This document shows positions 52,978 to 63,466 of a DNA stretch of 64,000 nucleotides, piece by piece. The stretch lies in contig NC_134397.1 in NCBI RefSeq assembly GCF_050003625.1, forward strand, positions 94,777,562 through 94,841,561, written 5' to 3'. The translations under genes were made by a program, and so were the position numbers. Source of the DNA: Haematobia irritans. Its lineage: Eukaryota > Arthropoda > Insecta > Diptera > Muscidae. The notes beneath the pieces are model-generated. The model saw nothing but the letters and a program-made list of their open reading frames with translations, did no database searches and had not been told where the DNA came from. How positions within the stretch are numbered: position 1 is the first letter of the stretch; each line of letters opens with the position of its first letter.

Positions 52978-55162
52978 GGCTGCATGTGCTGCCTTAAAAG
53001 TTCTCCTGATGAAAGGGGACATAGATATAGTTCTTATTCAAGAACCATATATTTATAAAAACAAAATATGTGAATTAAGTACTCCGGGGTTCAAACTATT
53101 GCAGTGTAGTGGTAATGATGTAAATCGAGCCTGTATAATTGCTAAAAACGAGCTCAACTTGTTTCTGCTTCCTTCAATGTGCAATACAGACACTGTCGTT
53201 GCCAGTTTAGAAATAGCCAAATGCAAATATTGGGTCTCTTCGGTCTACATGGGACATGACAGGGAGATGCCTCCATATGCCGTTAAGACCTTAGTGGAGG
53301 AGTCACGGAAAACAAAGACGAAACTCATTATGGGATGCGATGCGAATGCTCATCATAGTATATGGGGAAGTAGTGATACTAATGCAAGGGGAGAGTCGCT
53401 AATAGAGTTTATTTTGCGTACTAATCTGGTAGTTTGCAACAAGGGAGATGTCCCAACCTTTGTCACTAAAAACAGGCAAGAGGTTTTGGACATCACCTTG
53501 GCCTCGCAAGAACTGAATGAAATGATATCTGAGTGGCAGGTTTTAAGTGAACACAGCTTCTCAGATCATCGCTACATCAGTTTCAAATTTGATGTTCATA
53601 TCACCAAGATCATATTTCCGCCAAATGTTAGGAAAGCTGACTTGAATAGGTATAGGGAATCGTTCAATATGATGATACCGGAAATAACAGAGACAAATAT
53701 GAGAAATGTGCAAGATATCGAATACGCAGTGGAGCGGATTACTAAGGCCTTCAACATCTCACTGAAAGCTGCATGCCCTAGAGGAAAGCCAAGGGGGAAA
53801 CATCGACCACCATGGTGGTCTACGGAATTAAGTAATATGAGGAAATCCTGCAGGAAGCTCTTTAACAAGGCAAAGTCCACCAGAGCTTCTGAGGACTGGG
53901 ACGCTTACAAGAAGATTCTGAGAGGATACAAGCGAGAACTGAGAAAGGCTCAGCATAACTCTTGGAATGATTACTGCAGCAGTATTGAGAATACGTCCGA
54001 GGCTTCCAGACTACGGAAGGTTCTAGCATCCACCAACTCCGCTCCAGGTTTCATTAAAACATCGGAGGGCAATTGGACAACGTCCAGTGAGGAGACGCTG
54101 GAGGTACTATTGGACACACATTTTCCTGGAAATCAGACGGTTGAACCATGTACTGGCGGTGCCACAGTTGCTCAGCGGTCGTTTCCTGTCGAGGAAATTG
54201 TATCGGAAACTAGAATAAGATGGGCGCTAAATAGCTTTGGACCATTCAAATCCCCTGGACCTGATGGAATTACTCCGGCGGAGTTACAAGCTGTAACTGA
54301 CAAAATTATCCCCTGGTTGTCGGTGATATATAAAGGATGTATCAACTTATCATATATCCCAGGAAAGTGGAGGGAAACAAAAGTCGTCTTCATACCTAAA
54401 GCGGGAAAAGCCTCTCACTCGAGGGCGAAGGATTTCCGACCAATCAGCTTATCCTCATTCCTACTTAAGACTCTGGAGAGGATGATAGATATTTATCTTA
54501 GAACTAGCATCGATTCAAGTTTGTTCTCGAAACGACAGCATGCATACTCGAAGGGCAGGTCTACTGAGACCGCACTACATGAACTAGTCAGCTTTATTGA
54601 AAGCTCACTATCTGTCAAAGAATACACAATCGTGGCGTTTCTAGACATCGAAGGGGCGTTCAATAATGTCCATCCGAGCTCGATATTAAATGGACTGACA
54701 ACTCTGAATGTTGATCCATATATACTCAGGCTGTTAGACGAACTGCTAATGAAGAGACGTATTTCAGCCACACTAGGGCAAGCAAACATACAAAGGTATG
54801 TGAACAGAAGCACTCCCCAAGGAGGAGTTCTATCACCTCTTCTTTGGAATGTTGCTATAAACAACCTTCTGGTTTCCCTAGAAAAAGAAAGGATAAAAGT
54901 GGTGGCATACGCAGATGATGTGGCGCTAGCAGTCAGGGGAAAATTCCCATCCACAATCAGAGATATTATACAGAGAGCTCTCCGGATGTCTGAGAAATGG
55001 GCGAAAGATAATGGTCTTGGTGTAAATCCTGCAAAGACAGAACTAGTCATGTACTGCAAAGATCGCAAAACACCCACGGTTAGGCGCATTTCCTTAGGGG
55101 GTACTGAAATTCCTTTGGTGAGTGTGCAAAATACCTTGGCGTTATTTTGGACAGGAAGCTGA
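52937..55162 (+). pseudogene. R1: ORF2 endonuclease and reverse transcriptase
   Basis: Start chosen at ATG 52,937 (MVLRILQINLHHCK), overlapping ORF1 by 41 bases in another frame. The endonuclease (about residues 1-235) has LIQEPYIYKNK, IMGCDANAHHSIWGSSD, VLDITLASQEL and SFSDHRYISFKF. After a long linker come the RT motifs KVVFIPKAGKAS, VAFLDIEGAFNNVH, STPQGGVLSPLLWNV and VVAYADDVALAVRG. The 740-residue frame ends LALFWTGS through a one-base deletion near 55,115. All catalytic residues up to there are intact. Confidence 0.92.
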
Positions 55163-56528
55163 ATTTTAGGCTTAATATTGAAGAGAGGGCGAGAAAAGCC
55201 ACGGTAGCTTTGTACTCGTGCAAAAAGGCAATAGGGAAAAAGTGGGGACTAAGACCAAAAATTGTGCAATGGCTATACACGGCAGTAGTTAGTGCTATAT
55301 AATGCTATATGGTGTTGTAGTCTGGTGGCCGGCACTTCAGAAACCGACTTGTTTAGATAAAGTTCAGCGTATGGCGAGCTTATGTATCTCAGGCGCATTT
55401 AGTAAGACAGGAACAGACTCCCTTAATGTCATGTTACATCTATTGCCTTTAGACATTTTGGCCAAACAGTCAGCTGCAACAACGGCTGTGCGGTTGCGCG
55501 AGCTATCGCTGGGGTCGGAAAAAAGTTACGGTCATAGTTCGGTCCTCAAAGTAATGCCAGATGTGCCTAACGTAGTGGATTACACCCTGGCAAAACCACT
55601 TTTCGACAAAAAGTTTGAAACTCAAATTCCCAACAGTGAGGCGTGGTGTACACAGACCCCGGGGAATAAAAGATATATAAATTTCTATACTGATGGCTCC
55701 ATATTGAATGGACAAGTGGGGTTCGGAGTATATTCTAAAGATCTGGAAATTCGAATAGCGAAAAGATTACCTAATCACTGTAGTGTTTTTCAGGCTGAAA
55801 TATTGGCAATAAGAGAGGTGGCGAATTGGCTGAGAAGTAATGTTCCAACAAATATTGGCATTAATATATACTCAGACAGTCAACCTGCAATAAAATCCTT
55901 GGACTCTGTGTTTCTTAACTCGAAAACGGCCATAGACTGCCGCAAATCTCTCAACGAGATAGCTGAGCAGTACAATATTCACCTAATATGGGTGCCTGGC
56001 CATAGGAACATACCGGAGAACTGCGAAGCAGATGTGTTAGCAAGGCTAGGAACTACCTTACATATTCCATGGGAACTAGAATCTGTTGGTATGCCTCTGG
56101 CCACCTGCAAGCTCTTACTGCGTGAGAAGGCTGTTATGGTGGCCAATATTCGATGGGAAAATTGCAAGGGTTGCAACGACACCAAGCAAATATGGCCCCA
56201 TTTAAATTTAAACCGCACACTAGATATGCTAGTGTTCTCAAGGCGTCAGATAGCACTCCTGATATCTGCTATAACGGGTCGCTGCCTGATAGGCGAATTT
56301 GCAAAAACTATAGGTGCGAAGTATAATGACTATTGTATAAGCTGTCATGATGTGGAGGAAAAGGAATCAATTAAACACCTCTTGTGTGAGTGTCCTGCTT
56401 TTTGTGTAAGGCGTAAGCGAATTTTAGGAGCATATAGCTTTAGATTACTGGCTGACCTGGAAAACGTTAACTTAAGCAGTTTGTTAATGTTTTTGGAGCA
56501 ATCTGGTTGGTTCCACAAAAGTAAATAA
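55163..56528 (+). pseudogene. R1: ORF2 C-terminal half with RNase H
   Basis: After the frameshift the frame continues (KYLGVILDRKLNF region) to a TAA at about 55,299 made by a TA duplication. It resumes at 55,302 (MLYGVVVWWPAL) for 408 residues with RNase H acidic motifs (FYTDGS, FQAEIL, YSDSQ, CEADVL) and the C-terminal knuckle CISCHDVEEKESIKHLLCEC. The protein is identical by eye to 14,719-15,945 and 18,055-19,281. Confidence 0.9.
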
Positions 56529-56660
56529 TAGAGAAAGTTCAGTGGTTAAGACTAGAAGTGCCCATGTAATAGGTACTTTTAGTTAAATGTGGTATCACAA
56601 TGGACTGAATAGTCTAAGTGAGCCTGAAATTTAATCGGGCTGCAACTTTAACCTAACCTA

Positions 56661-57035
56661 ACACCGCTTCAGGTTTCATTAAAACATCGGAGGAAAATTG
56701 GACAACGTCCAGTAAGGAGACGTTGGAGGTACTTTTGGACACACACTTCCCTGGAAATCAGGCGGTTGAACCATGTTCTGGAGGTGTAACAGAGGCTCAG
56801 CGGTCATTTCCTATCGAGGAAATTGTATCGGAATCTGGAATAAAATGGGCTTTAAATATCTTTGGACCATTCAAATCACCCGCACCTGATGGAATTTCTC
56901 CGGCAGAATTACAAGCAGTGGCTGAAAGAATTATCCCCTGATTGACGGTGATATATAAACGATGTGTAAACTTAGCATATATTCCAGAAAAGTGGAGATA
57001 AACAAAAGTCGTCTTCATACCTAAAGCGGGAAAAG
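56661..57035 (+). pseudogene. R2: duplicated partial linker
   Basis: The frame 56,723-56,941 encodes LLDTHFPGNQAVEPCSGGV and FKSPAPDGISPAELQ, ending at a TGA in place of tryptophan (IIP then stop). It is the same start point and content as the partial linkers at 14,212-14,587 and 17,548-17,923. Confidence 0.83.
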
Positions 57036-57062
57036 CCTCTCACTCGAGTGCGAAGTGAGAGG
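57036..57062. repeat. Palindromic junction J1 in R2
   Basis: Inverted counterpart of 14,185-14,211 (coordinates sum to 71,247). CCTCTCACT and AGTGAGAGG arms. Confidence 0.85.
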
Positions 57063-57064
57063 CA

Positions 57065-58497
57065 GTGGAGCGGATTACTAAAGCCTTCAACATGTCACTG
57101 AAAGCTGCTTGCCCTAGAGGAAAGCCAAGGGGAAAAAATCGGCCGTCATGGTGGACTATGGAGTTAAGTAATATGAGGAAATCCTGCAGGAAGCTCTTTA
57201 ACAAAGCAAAGTCCACAAGAGCTCCGGAGGATTGGGACACTTACAAGATGAATCTGAGAGCATATAAACGAGAACTGAGAAGGTCTCAACAAAACTCTTG
57301 GGGTGATTACTGTAGCAGTATTGAGAATACGTCAGAGGCTTCCAGACTACGGAAGGTACTAGCATCCACTAACACCGCTCCAGGTTTCATTAAAACATCG
57401 GAGGGAAATTGGACAATGTCCAGTGAGGAGATGTTGGAGGTACTTTTGGACACACACTTCCCTGGAAATCAGAAGGTTGAACCATGTTCTGGAGGTGTAA
57501 CAGAGGCTCAGCGGTCATTTCCTATCGAGGAAATTGTATCGGAATCTAGAATAAAATAGGCTTTAAATAGCTTTGGACCATTCAAATCACCCGCACCTGA
57601 TGGAATTTCTCCGGCGGAATTACAAGCAGTGGCTGAAAGAATTATCCCCTTGTTGACGGTGATATATAAACGATGTGTAAACCTAGCATATAGTCCAGAA
57701 AAGTGGAGATAAACAAAAGTCGTCTTCATACCTAAATCGGGAAAAGCCTCTCACTCGAGTGCGAAGGATTTCCGACCAATCAGCTTATCCTCATTCCTAC
57801 TTAAGACCCTGGAGGGGATGATAGACATGTACCTTAGAACTAGCGTGAATTCAAGTTTGCTCTCGAAACGACAGCATGCATACTCGAAGGGCAGGTCTAC
57901 TGAGACCGCATTGCATGAACTAGTCAGCTTTATTGAAAGCTCACTATCTGTCAAAGAATACACAATCGTGGCGTTTCTAGACATCGAAGGGCGTTCAATA
58001 ATGTCTATCCGAGCTCGATATTAAATGGACTGACAACTCTGAATGTTGATCCAGGTATACTTAGGCTGTTAGACGAACTTCTAATAAAGAGACGTATTTC
58101 AGCCACACTAGGGCAAGCAAACATACAAAGGTATGTGAACAGAAGCACTCCCCAAGGAGGAGTTCTATCACCTCTTCTTTGGAATGTTGCTATAAACAAC
58201 CTTCTGGTTTCCCTAGAAAAAGAAAGGATAAAAGTGGTGGCATACGCAGATGATGTGGCGCTAGCAGTCAGGGGAAAATTCCCATCCACAATCAGAGATA
58301 TTATACAGAGAGCGCTCCGGATGACTGAGAAATGGGCGAAAGATAATGGTCTTGGTGTAAATCCTGCAAAGACAGAACTAGTCATGTACTGCAAAGATCG
58401 CAAAACACCCACGGTTAGGCGCATTTCCTTAGGGGGTACTGAAATTCCTTTGGTGAGTGTGCAAAATACCTTGGCGTTATTTTGGACAGGAAGCTGA
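57065..58497 (+). pseudogene. R2: ORF2 linker and reverse transcriptase, frameshifted
   Basis: Linker frame 57,065-57,559, then TAG. RT pieces 57,818-58,024 (KRQHAYSKGRSTETALHEL, VAFLDIEG, then a one-base loss) and 58,135-58,497 (STPQGGVLSPLLWNV, VVAYADDVALAVRG), then the shared frameshift to LALFWTGS. All these breaks are the same as in L1. Confidence 0.88.
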
Positions 58498-59863
58498 ATT
58501 TTAGGCTTAATATTGAAGAGAGGGCGAGAAAAGCCACGGTAGCTTTGTACTCGTGCAAAAAGGCAATAGGGAAAAAGTGGGGACTAAGACCAAAAATTGT
58601 GCAATGGCTATACACGGCAGTAGTTAGTGCTATATAATGCTATATGGTGTTGTAGTCTGGTGGCCGGCACTTCAGAAACCGACTGGTTTAGATAAAGTTC
58701 AGCGTATGGCGTGTTTGTGTATTTCAGGCGCATTCAGCAAGACAGGAACAAATTCCCTTAATGTCATGCTGCATCTATTGCCTTTAGACATTTTGGCCAA
58801 ACAGTCAGCTGCAACAACGACTGTGCGGTTGCGCGAACTATCGCTGTGGTCGGAAAAAGGTTACGGTCACAGTTCTGTCCTCAAAACAATGTCAGATGTG
58901 CCTAACGTAGTGGATTACACTTTGGCGAGTCCACTTTTCGACAAAAAGTTTGAGACTCTAATCCCCAACAGTGAGGCGTGGTGCACACAGACCCCGGGGA
59001 ATAAAGGATATATAGATTTCTACACTGATGGCTCCAAATTGGATGGACAAGTGGGTTTCGGAGTATATTCTAATGATCTGGAACTTCAAATAGCGAAAAG
59101 ATTACCTAATCACTGTAGTGTTTTTCAGGCTGAAATATTAGCAATAAGAGAGGTGGCGAATTGGCTGAGAAGTAATGTTCCAAAAAATGTGGGCATTAAT
59201 ATATACTCAGACAGTCAACCTGCAATAAAATCCTTGGACTCTGTGTTCCTCAACTCGAAAACGGCCATCGATTGCCGCAAATCTCTCAATGAGATGGCTG
59301 AGCAGTACAATATTCACCTAATATGGGTGCCTGGCCATAGGAACATACCGGGGAACTGCGAAGCCGATGAGTTGGCAAGGCTAGGGACTACCTTACATAT
59401 TCCAGGGGAACTAGAATTTGTTGGTATGCCCCTAGCTACCTGCAAGCTCATGCTGCGTGAGAAGGCTGTTATGATGGCAAATGTTCGATGGGAGAATTGC
59501 AAGGGTTGTAACGACACCAAGCAAATATGGCCCCATTTCAACTTAAACCGCACACTAGATATGCTAATGTTCTCGAGACGTTAGATATCACTCCTGATAT
59601 CTGCTATAACGGGTCGCTGCCTGATAGGAGATTTTGCAAAAACTATTGGCGCGAAGTATAATGACTATTGTATGAGCTGTCATGATGCGGAGGAAAAAGA
59701 ATCAATTAAACACCTCTTGTGTGAGTGTCCTGCATTTTGTGTAAAGCGCAAGCAACTTTTAGGAGCATATAGCTTCAGATTACTGGCGGATCTGGAAAAC
59801 GTTAACTTAGGCAGGCTGCTAATGTTTTTGGAACAATCTGGTTGGTTCAACAAAGAAAAATAA
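58498..59863 (+). pseudogene. R2: ORF2 RNase H and knuckle
   Basis: After the shared TA-duplication stop, frame 58,637-59,584 carries IDFYTDGSKLDGQVGFGVYS, FQAEILAIREV, YSDSQPAIKSL and NCEADELARLG, which keeps the usual D-E-L-A where the R1/L2/L3 copies have D-V-L-A. A TAG follows SRR at 59,582. The knuckle frame 59,672-59,863 ends MFLEQSGWFNKEK. Many substitutions separate it from R1. Confidence 0.88.
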
Positions 59864-59984
59864 TCAAGAAGGTTCAGCGGTTAAAACTAGAAGTGCCCAT
59901 ATGTAATAGGTACTTTTAGTTAATGTGGTATCACAATGGACTGAGTAGTCTAAGTGAGCCTGAATCTTAATCGGGCTGCCACTT

Positions 59985-60000
59985 TAACCTAACCTAACCT
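59985..60000 (+). repeat. LINE 3' tail of CCTAA units
   Basis: 'taacctaacctaacct' ends the LINE at the target duplication; there is no poly(A). The unit is the complement of TTAGG. Similar tails end R1 (56,650s) and, inverted, L1 to L3. Confidence 0.85.
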
Positions 60001-60009
60001 AACGATTCT
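60001..60009. repeat. Target-site duplication AACGATTCT (right)
   Basis: Second copy of the nonamer at 51,866-51,874. Confidence 0.93.
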
Positions 60010-61004
60010 ACTGGGTTGGATGCCAGAAATCAATTGCTGAATGGGTAGCCAATTGCGAGAAGTGCATGAAGGCGAAAGGTCCAACAAGGAAAAGTCGAGG
60101 TCCTATGCAAGAATATAGACCAGGAGCCCCGTTTGAAAGAACAGCAATGGACGTGGCAGGCCCTTTCCCAGTAAGTGATTCTGGAAACCGTTATGTCCTT
60201 GTGGTCATGGATTACTTCAGCAAATGGCCGGAGGTGTATGCAATTCCAAACCAAGGTGCAAAAACGATTGTGGATGTGGTCAACAAAAACTGGATATGTC
60301 GCTACGGTGTGCCGTCCGAGATTCACTCAGACCAGGGAAGAACTTTTGAATCGGCCATATTAAAAGAGATGTGTTAATCCCTTGGTATCAAGAAAACGAG
60401 GACTACGCCATTACATCCACAATCCGATGGCATGGTAGAAAGGTTTAATCGCACTCTGGAGGAATATCTTCGAAAAGTAGTGGACAACGGCCAGAGGGAC
60501 TGGGACGAGCATATACCAAAGTTTTTGCTGTCGTATAGATCTGCCATTCATGATTCCACCTCTCGAACACCGGCCAATGTTCTATTCGGAACTGAGTTGA
60601 AGTTGCCTGGAGATCTGATATTCGGCGCTAAACCTAATGAGCTCGCCATGGAAGAAAACAGAAACGACATCCTAAACACTTTCGGTGAAGTTCACGAATC
60701 AGTGCGCAACAAAATAAAAATGGTCAGCAACAGAATGAAGGCGAGATACGATCGTGCTGTAAATACTGAGGGCTTCCAAGAAGAAGAATTGGTTCTGCTA
60801 TTTAACCCGCAACGAAAGAAAGGATTGTGTCTTAAACTGCAAACACAGTGGGAAGGCCCATACAAAGTCATCAAAAAGATCAATGATGTTGTATACCGGA
60901 TTCAGAAGGACGACAGCCCTAGATCAAAGATGAAAGTTGTACATCTGGAACGATTAGCTCCTTACGGAGCAGGTTCTGTGCCTGTTCGGGACGAACAGGC
61001 TTAA
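60010..61004 (+). pseudogene. gypsy integrase, C-C half, core and C-terminus
   Basis: Resumes in the zinc finger (CQKSIAEWVANCEKCMKAKG), then the DDE core: TAMDVAGPFPVSDSGNRYVL (Asp), EIHSDQGRTFESAIL (Asp), a TAA after KEMC at 60,375, then PLHPQSDGMVERFNRTLEEY (Glu). It continues to 61,004 with the C-terminal GPYKVIKKINDVVYRIQ and MKVVHLERLAPY chromatin-contact region. Apart from the TAA this part is open. The stop and the LINE insertion abolish function. Confidence 0.92.
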
Positions 61005-61015
61005 GCGGGAGGCAG
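61001..61015 (+). promoter_or_regulatory. gypsy polypurine tract
   Basis: 'aagcgggaggcag' lies directly before the TGTTAC start of the 3' LTR and overlaps the integrase stop codon. Confidence 0.75.
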
Positions 61016-61629
61016 TGTTACGAATTTGATAATTATAGATATAAGTTTATTTAAATTAGTTTCCGTTAATTTAAAATTTCAAATTGTAACGATAAAATTT
61101 CGCTATCACTTGTTGGAATCATCTATTCATTTTCTAGTATTTTCCTGAATTTCTTTTATGTTCTTTTGTTTGCTTATCGAAATGTTAGTTCTTACTCTCT
61201 CATAGAATAACAACCCCTTTGCTTTGTTATTTTGCATTCTCATTTCATTTCATCTCATTGTCTATTGTCATTATTGTTGTTGTTGTAGTAATGCCAGCAT
61301 ATATCTATGTGAGTGTGTATGTGTTTGGCAGCCACCAGATGAATAACTTAATGGTCGTAGATCCTTCTAGCATTGTCTAAGAATGTTCTGGCGTTGCCAG
61401 AATATTGTAGTGCTACCAGAATGTTCTCGTATTGCCACACCGTCATATATAAAAGCGCTCGCATGCTGCTAACGAGTCAGTCTTAATTAAAGCGTCAAAC
61501 GAATAACTTCAGTGTGAACGAATTGTAAAGTGTGAAGTCATAGTAAAGAAATTGTAGATTGTCGTTATTTAAAAGAACTGTGTTTTAATTGTCGGGTAAT
61601 TAAAAACGCCTAAATATAAAAACGTAACA
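61016..61629 (+). repeat. gypsy 3' LTR
   Basis: A 614-bp repeat with inverted TGTTAC/GTAACA ends. TATATAAAAG at about 61,445. It lacks the 281-bp MITE of the 5' LTR, giving the empty-site sequence. Differs from the 5' LTR at about four positions over the alignable length. Confidence 0.92.
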
Positions 61630-62386
61630 ATATTTATGTAACAAATATGAAAAGGGCCCACTTAAATTTTTACTTCACCGAAAGAAAAAGCGTTCGTCAC
61701 CTTGACGATTGAGTTTCATCAATGCGTTTTCGTCTATGCGATAAAATGTTTCGTCCATGGGAGTATTTCGGTAGTCCACGTGACGAAATCAATCATCAAA
61801 GTCAATTTTTGTTCTTTTCATAGTTCGTCACATTGATGATCTAGTTTCGTCACATTGATTATCTAGTTTCATAAAACGATATACGGGGTATATAGTATAT
61901 AGATGTTTGTAATTTACATTTTTCCATTAATACTAATCTGAAACACCTAAAAGTCGAATCAATAGTCAATGTGACGAAACAGTGTTCAATGTGACGATAA
62001 AATTCATACGTTCTGTAGATGTGTGTTTATTTCTCTACCTAAAAAACACACGCACACAACCAAATGCGCTTGCTACGTTTTGTTTTTAAAATAACTGTAC
62101 ACAGCTTTTATTAATGAGAGCTAAGTTATTTTTGTTGGGTATTTCATGCTCTCTCCACATTTAACTTAACTCAAACGAGTATTTGAGCAAACATTTGTTC
62201 ACATGTTTGTTTTCAAATTGGCTTACAAGACATATGAGAACAATAAAAGTCGTCAAATTGACGAAAATAGTAACCAAATAGACGAACATGTATTCAAATA
62301 CTAATGCAATAACACATCCATACGTAGTTGTGTGGTAGAAATATTGTTTTTTTTCTGTGCGGTAAGAACATTTCAAATGGTTCCTC

Positions 62387-62392
62387 TCAGTT
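62387..62392 (+). promoter_or_regulatory. Initiator-like TCAGTT
   Basis: 'ctctcagttgttgag' matches the arthropod Pol II initiator TCAGTY and lies upstream of the splice-like signals. No TATA box is seen; GGTCG at 62,420 is a weak downstream-element match. Confidence 0.35.
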
Positions 62393-62970
62393 GTTGAGTT
62401 TAGTCCAAAGTGTAAAGGTGGTCGCGCGCGCCGAAAATAAAGAGCTAATGCTTAAAGATGTGAAAGTGAAAATAAAAACAAAACTGTGAGTAAAATAAAA
62501 AAAAAACATGAAATATGGAAAAAAAATTAACCAAAATGACAATTTTTTTTTTTATTTTTTTGGTCAAATTATTTTTTTTTATATTTATATGTTTATGGAA
62601 GTATTTCTAAATTTACAGATAAATGCCGCAACATTTTTCGTTCTGTGAAAACTGAATACGGATAAAGAAATTAAAGAATAAAGATGAATTGGATGAGCAA
62701 ACAATTCAAAACGAAAAGGAACAGTTGGGCACAAAAAGGGTGAGTTAAATTTTGTTCTAAAAAGATCGAATATATTTTACAATAATTTAAAATTTCAATT
62801 TTTAAATTCTTCTTTATAATTTTTTTACTCCACAGGATGAACCCATAAAACTTTTCATCCTTGGTGATCTAAACACTAATTAAGGTAACAGAATGTTTGT
62901 GGTAGATGTGTATGAACAATTTTGTATACGTTTTTACTTCGTTAGTTGTACATATTTCAAATAAATAAAA
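62389..62970 (+). pseudogene. Candidate three-exon gene remnant inside the element
   Basis: Candidate exon 1 is 62,389-62,485 (donor GTGAGT at 62,486). Exon 2 is 62,619-62,739 (acceptor 'aaatttacag', donor GTGAGT at 62,740). Exon 3 starts at 62,836 (acceptor 'ttttactccacag'), and AATAAA is at 62,960. An ATG at 62,623 gives MPQHFSFCEN, then a TGA, then an open charged stretch (KDELDEQTIQNEKEQLGTKR) that ends exactly at the donor. It continues in phase in exon 3 (DEPIKLFILGDLNTN, then stop). The product is short and unknown to me, and the in-frame TGA suggests decay. Confidence 0.4.
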
Positions 62971-63466
62971 TTTAAATTTAATTAAAATAAAAAATAATAT
63001 GGTTCTTTATTAAAAGTGTCGTAGAAAATATTTCTAATAATCAATTTATCAATTTGATGTTTACATCGTATTGATGAATCGATTACATCAAATTGATAAA
63101 TCTATTACATCATATTGATGAATGGATTACGTAAAATTTAGGGAAAGAGTTCATCGCTATGACGAATGCGTTTGTAGCGATGACGAACGAGAATCGTACT
63201 TTTGAAGAATTGCATCATCGCATGAATGAAAGAGAATAATCGCAGATACGAAAAATATCATCACATAGATGAAATACATTCATCATCTGGACGTAACATA
63301 GTCGTATATGTGATGTAAATAAGTTCATCACAGGGATGAATTCAATTCATCGCTATGACGAAAAAATCGTCAATGGGATGAAATGTTACGTTAGCTCATT
63401 TTTGACGAAAAATTCGTCACCGTGATGTAAAGATTCATCCTCATGACGTACTTTTTCCTTTCAGTG

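Larger units (their letters stand above)
51875..56660 (+). mobile_element. LOA-like LINE unit R1, full-length 5' end
   Basis: Starts at the 5' target duplication with a short leader (about 100 bp), then ORF1, the overlapping ORF2, and a 3' end 'aatcgggctgcaactttaac' with CCTAA repeats at 56,660. It is the only copy with the natural 5' end in place. ORF2 is broken at two sites shared with other copies. The next unit (R2) follows without a new target duplication. Confidence 0.9.
56661..60000 (+). mobile_element. LOA-like LINE unit R2 (chimeric)
   Basis: Begins 'accgcttcagg' directly after R1's CCTAA tail, runs through a partial linker, the J1 palindrome (57,036-57,062), a full linker, RT, RNase H and a 3' end 'taacctaacctaacct' at 60,000 abutting the right target duplication. 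Architecture as in L1 and L2. From about 58,680 on it diverges from the others, so its 3' part is an independent allele of the LINE. Confidence 0.88.
40962..61629 (+). mobile_element. Ty3/gypsy retrotransposon inflated by nested insertions
   Basis: Order on the plus strand: 5' LTR (to 41,813), primer site, gag (48,151), protease, RT, RNase H, integrase split at 51,865/60,010, and 3' LTR (61,016-61,629). There is no env. Removing the listed insertions leaves about 6 kb, normal for an env-less gypsy element. Coding parts carry several frameshifts and stops. The left edge is approximate because the first part of the 5' LTR does not match the 3' LTR. Confidence 0.92.
61676..63466. mobile_element. 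Inverted-repeat element with GTCA/TGAC dyad arrays
   Basis: Left end CACCGAAAGAAAAAG, then 'cgttcgtcacc'; right end, inverted, CACTGAAAGGAAAAAG, then 'tacgtcatgagg'. Arrays of 'ttcgtcacattgatga'-type dyads fill 61,690-61,990 and 63,050-63,450. The middle holds a small spliced-gene-like segment (62,389-62,970). Flanks TT/TT give no certain target duplication. I know of no element with these ends. Confidence 0.78.

Noticed and set aside
59985..60000. Telomere or telomeric end
   Set aside because: Only two to three CCTAA units at the end of a LINE, flanked by a target duplication within gypsy coding sequence.
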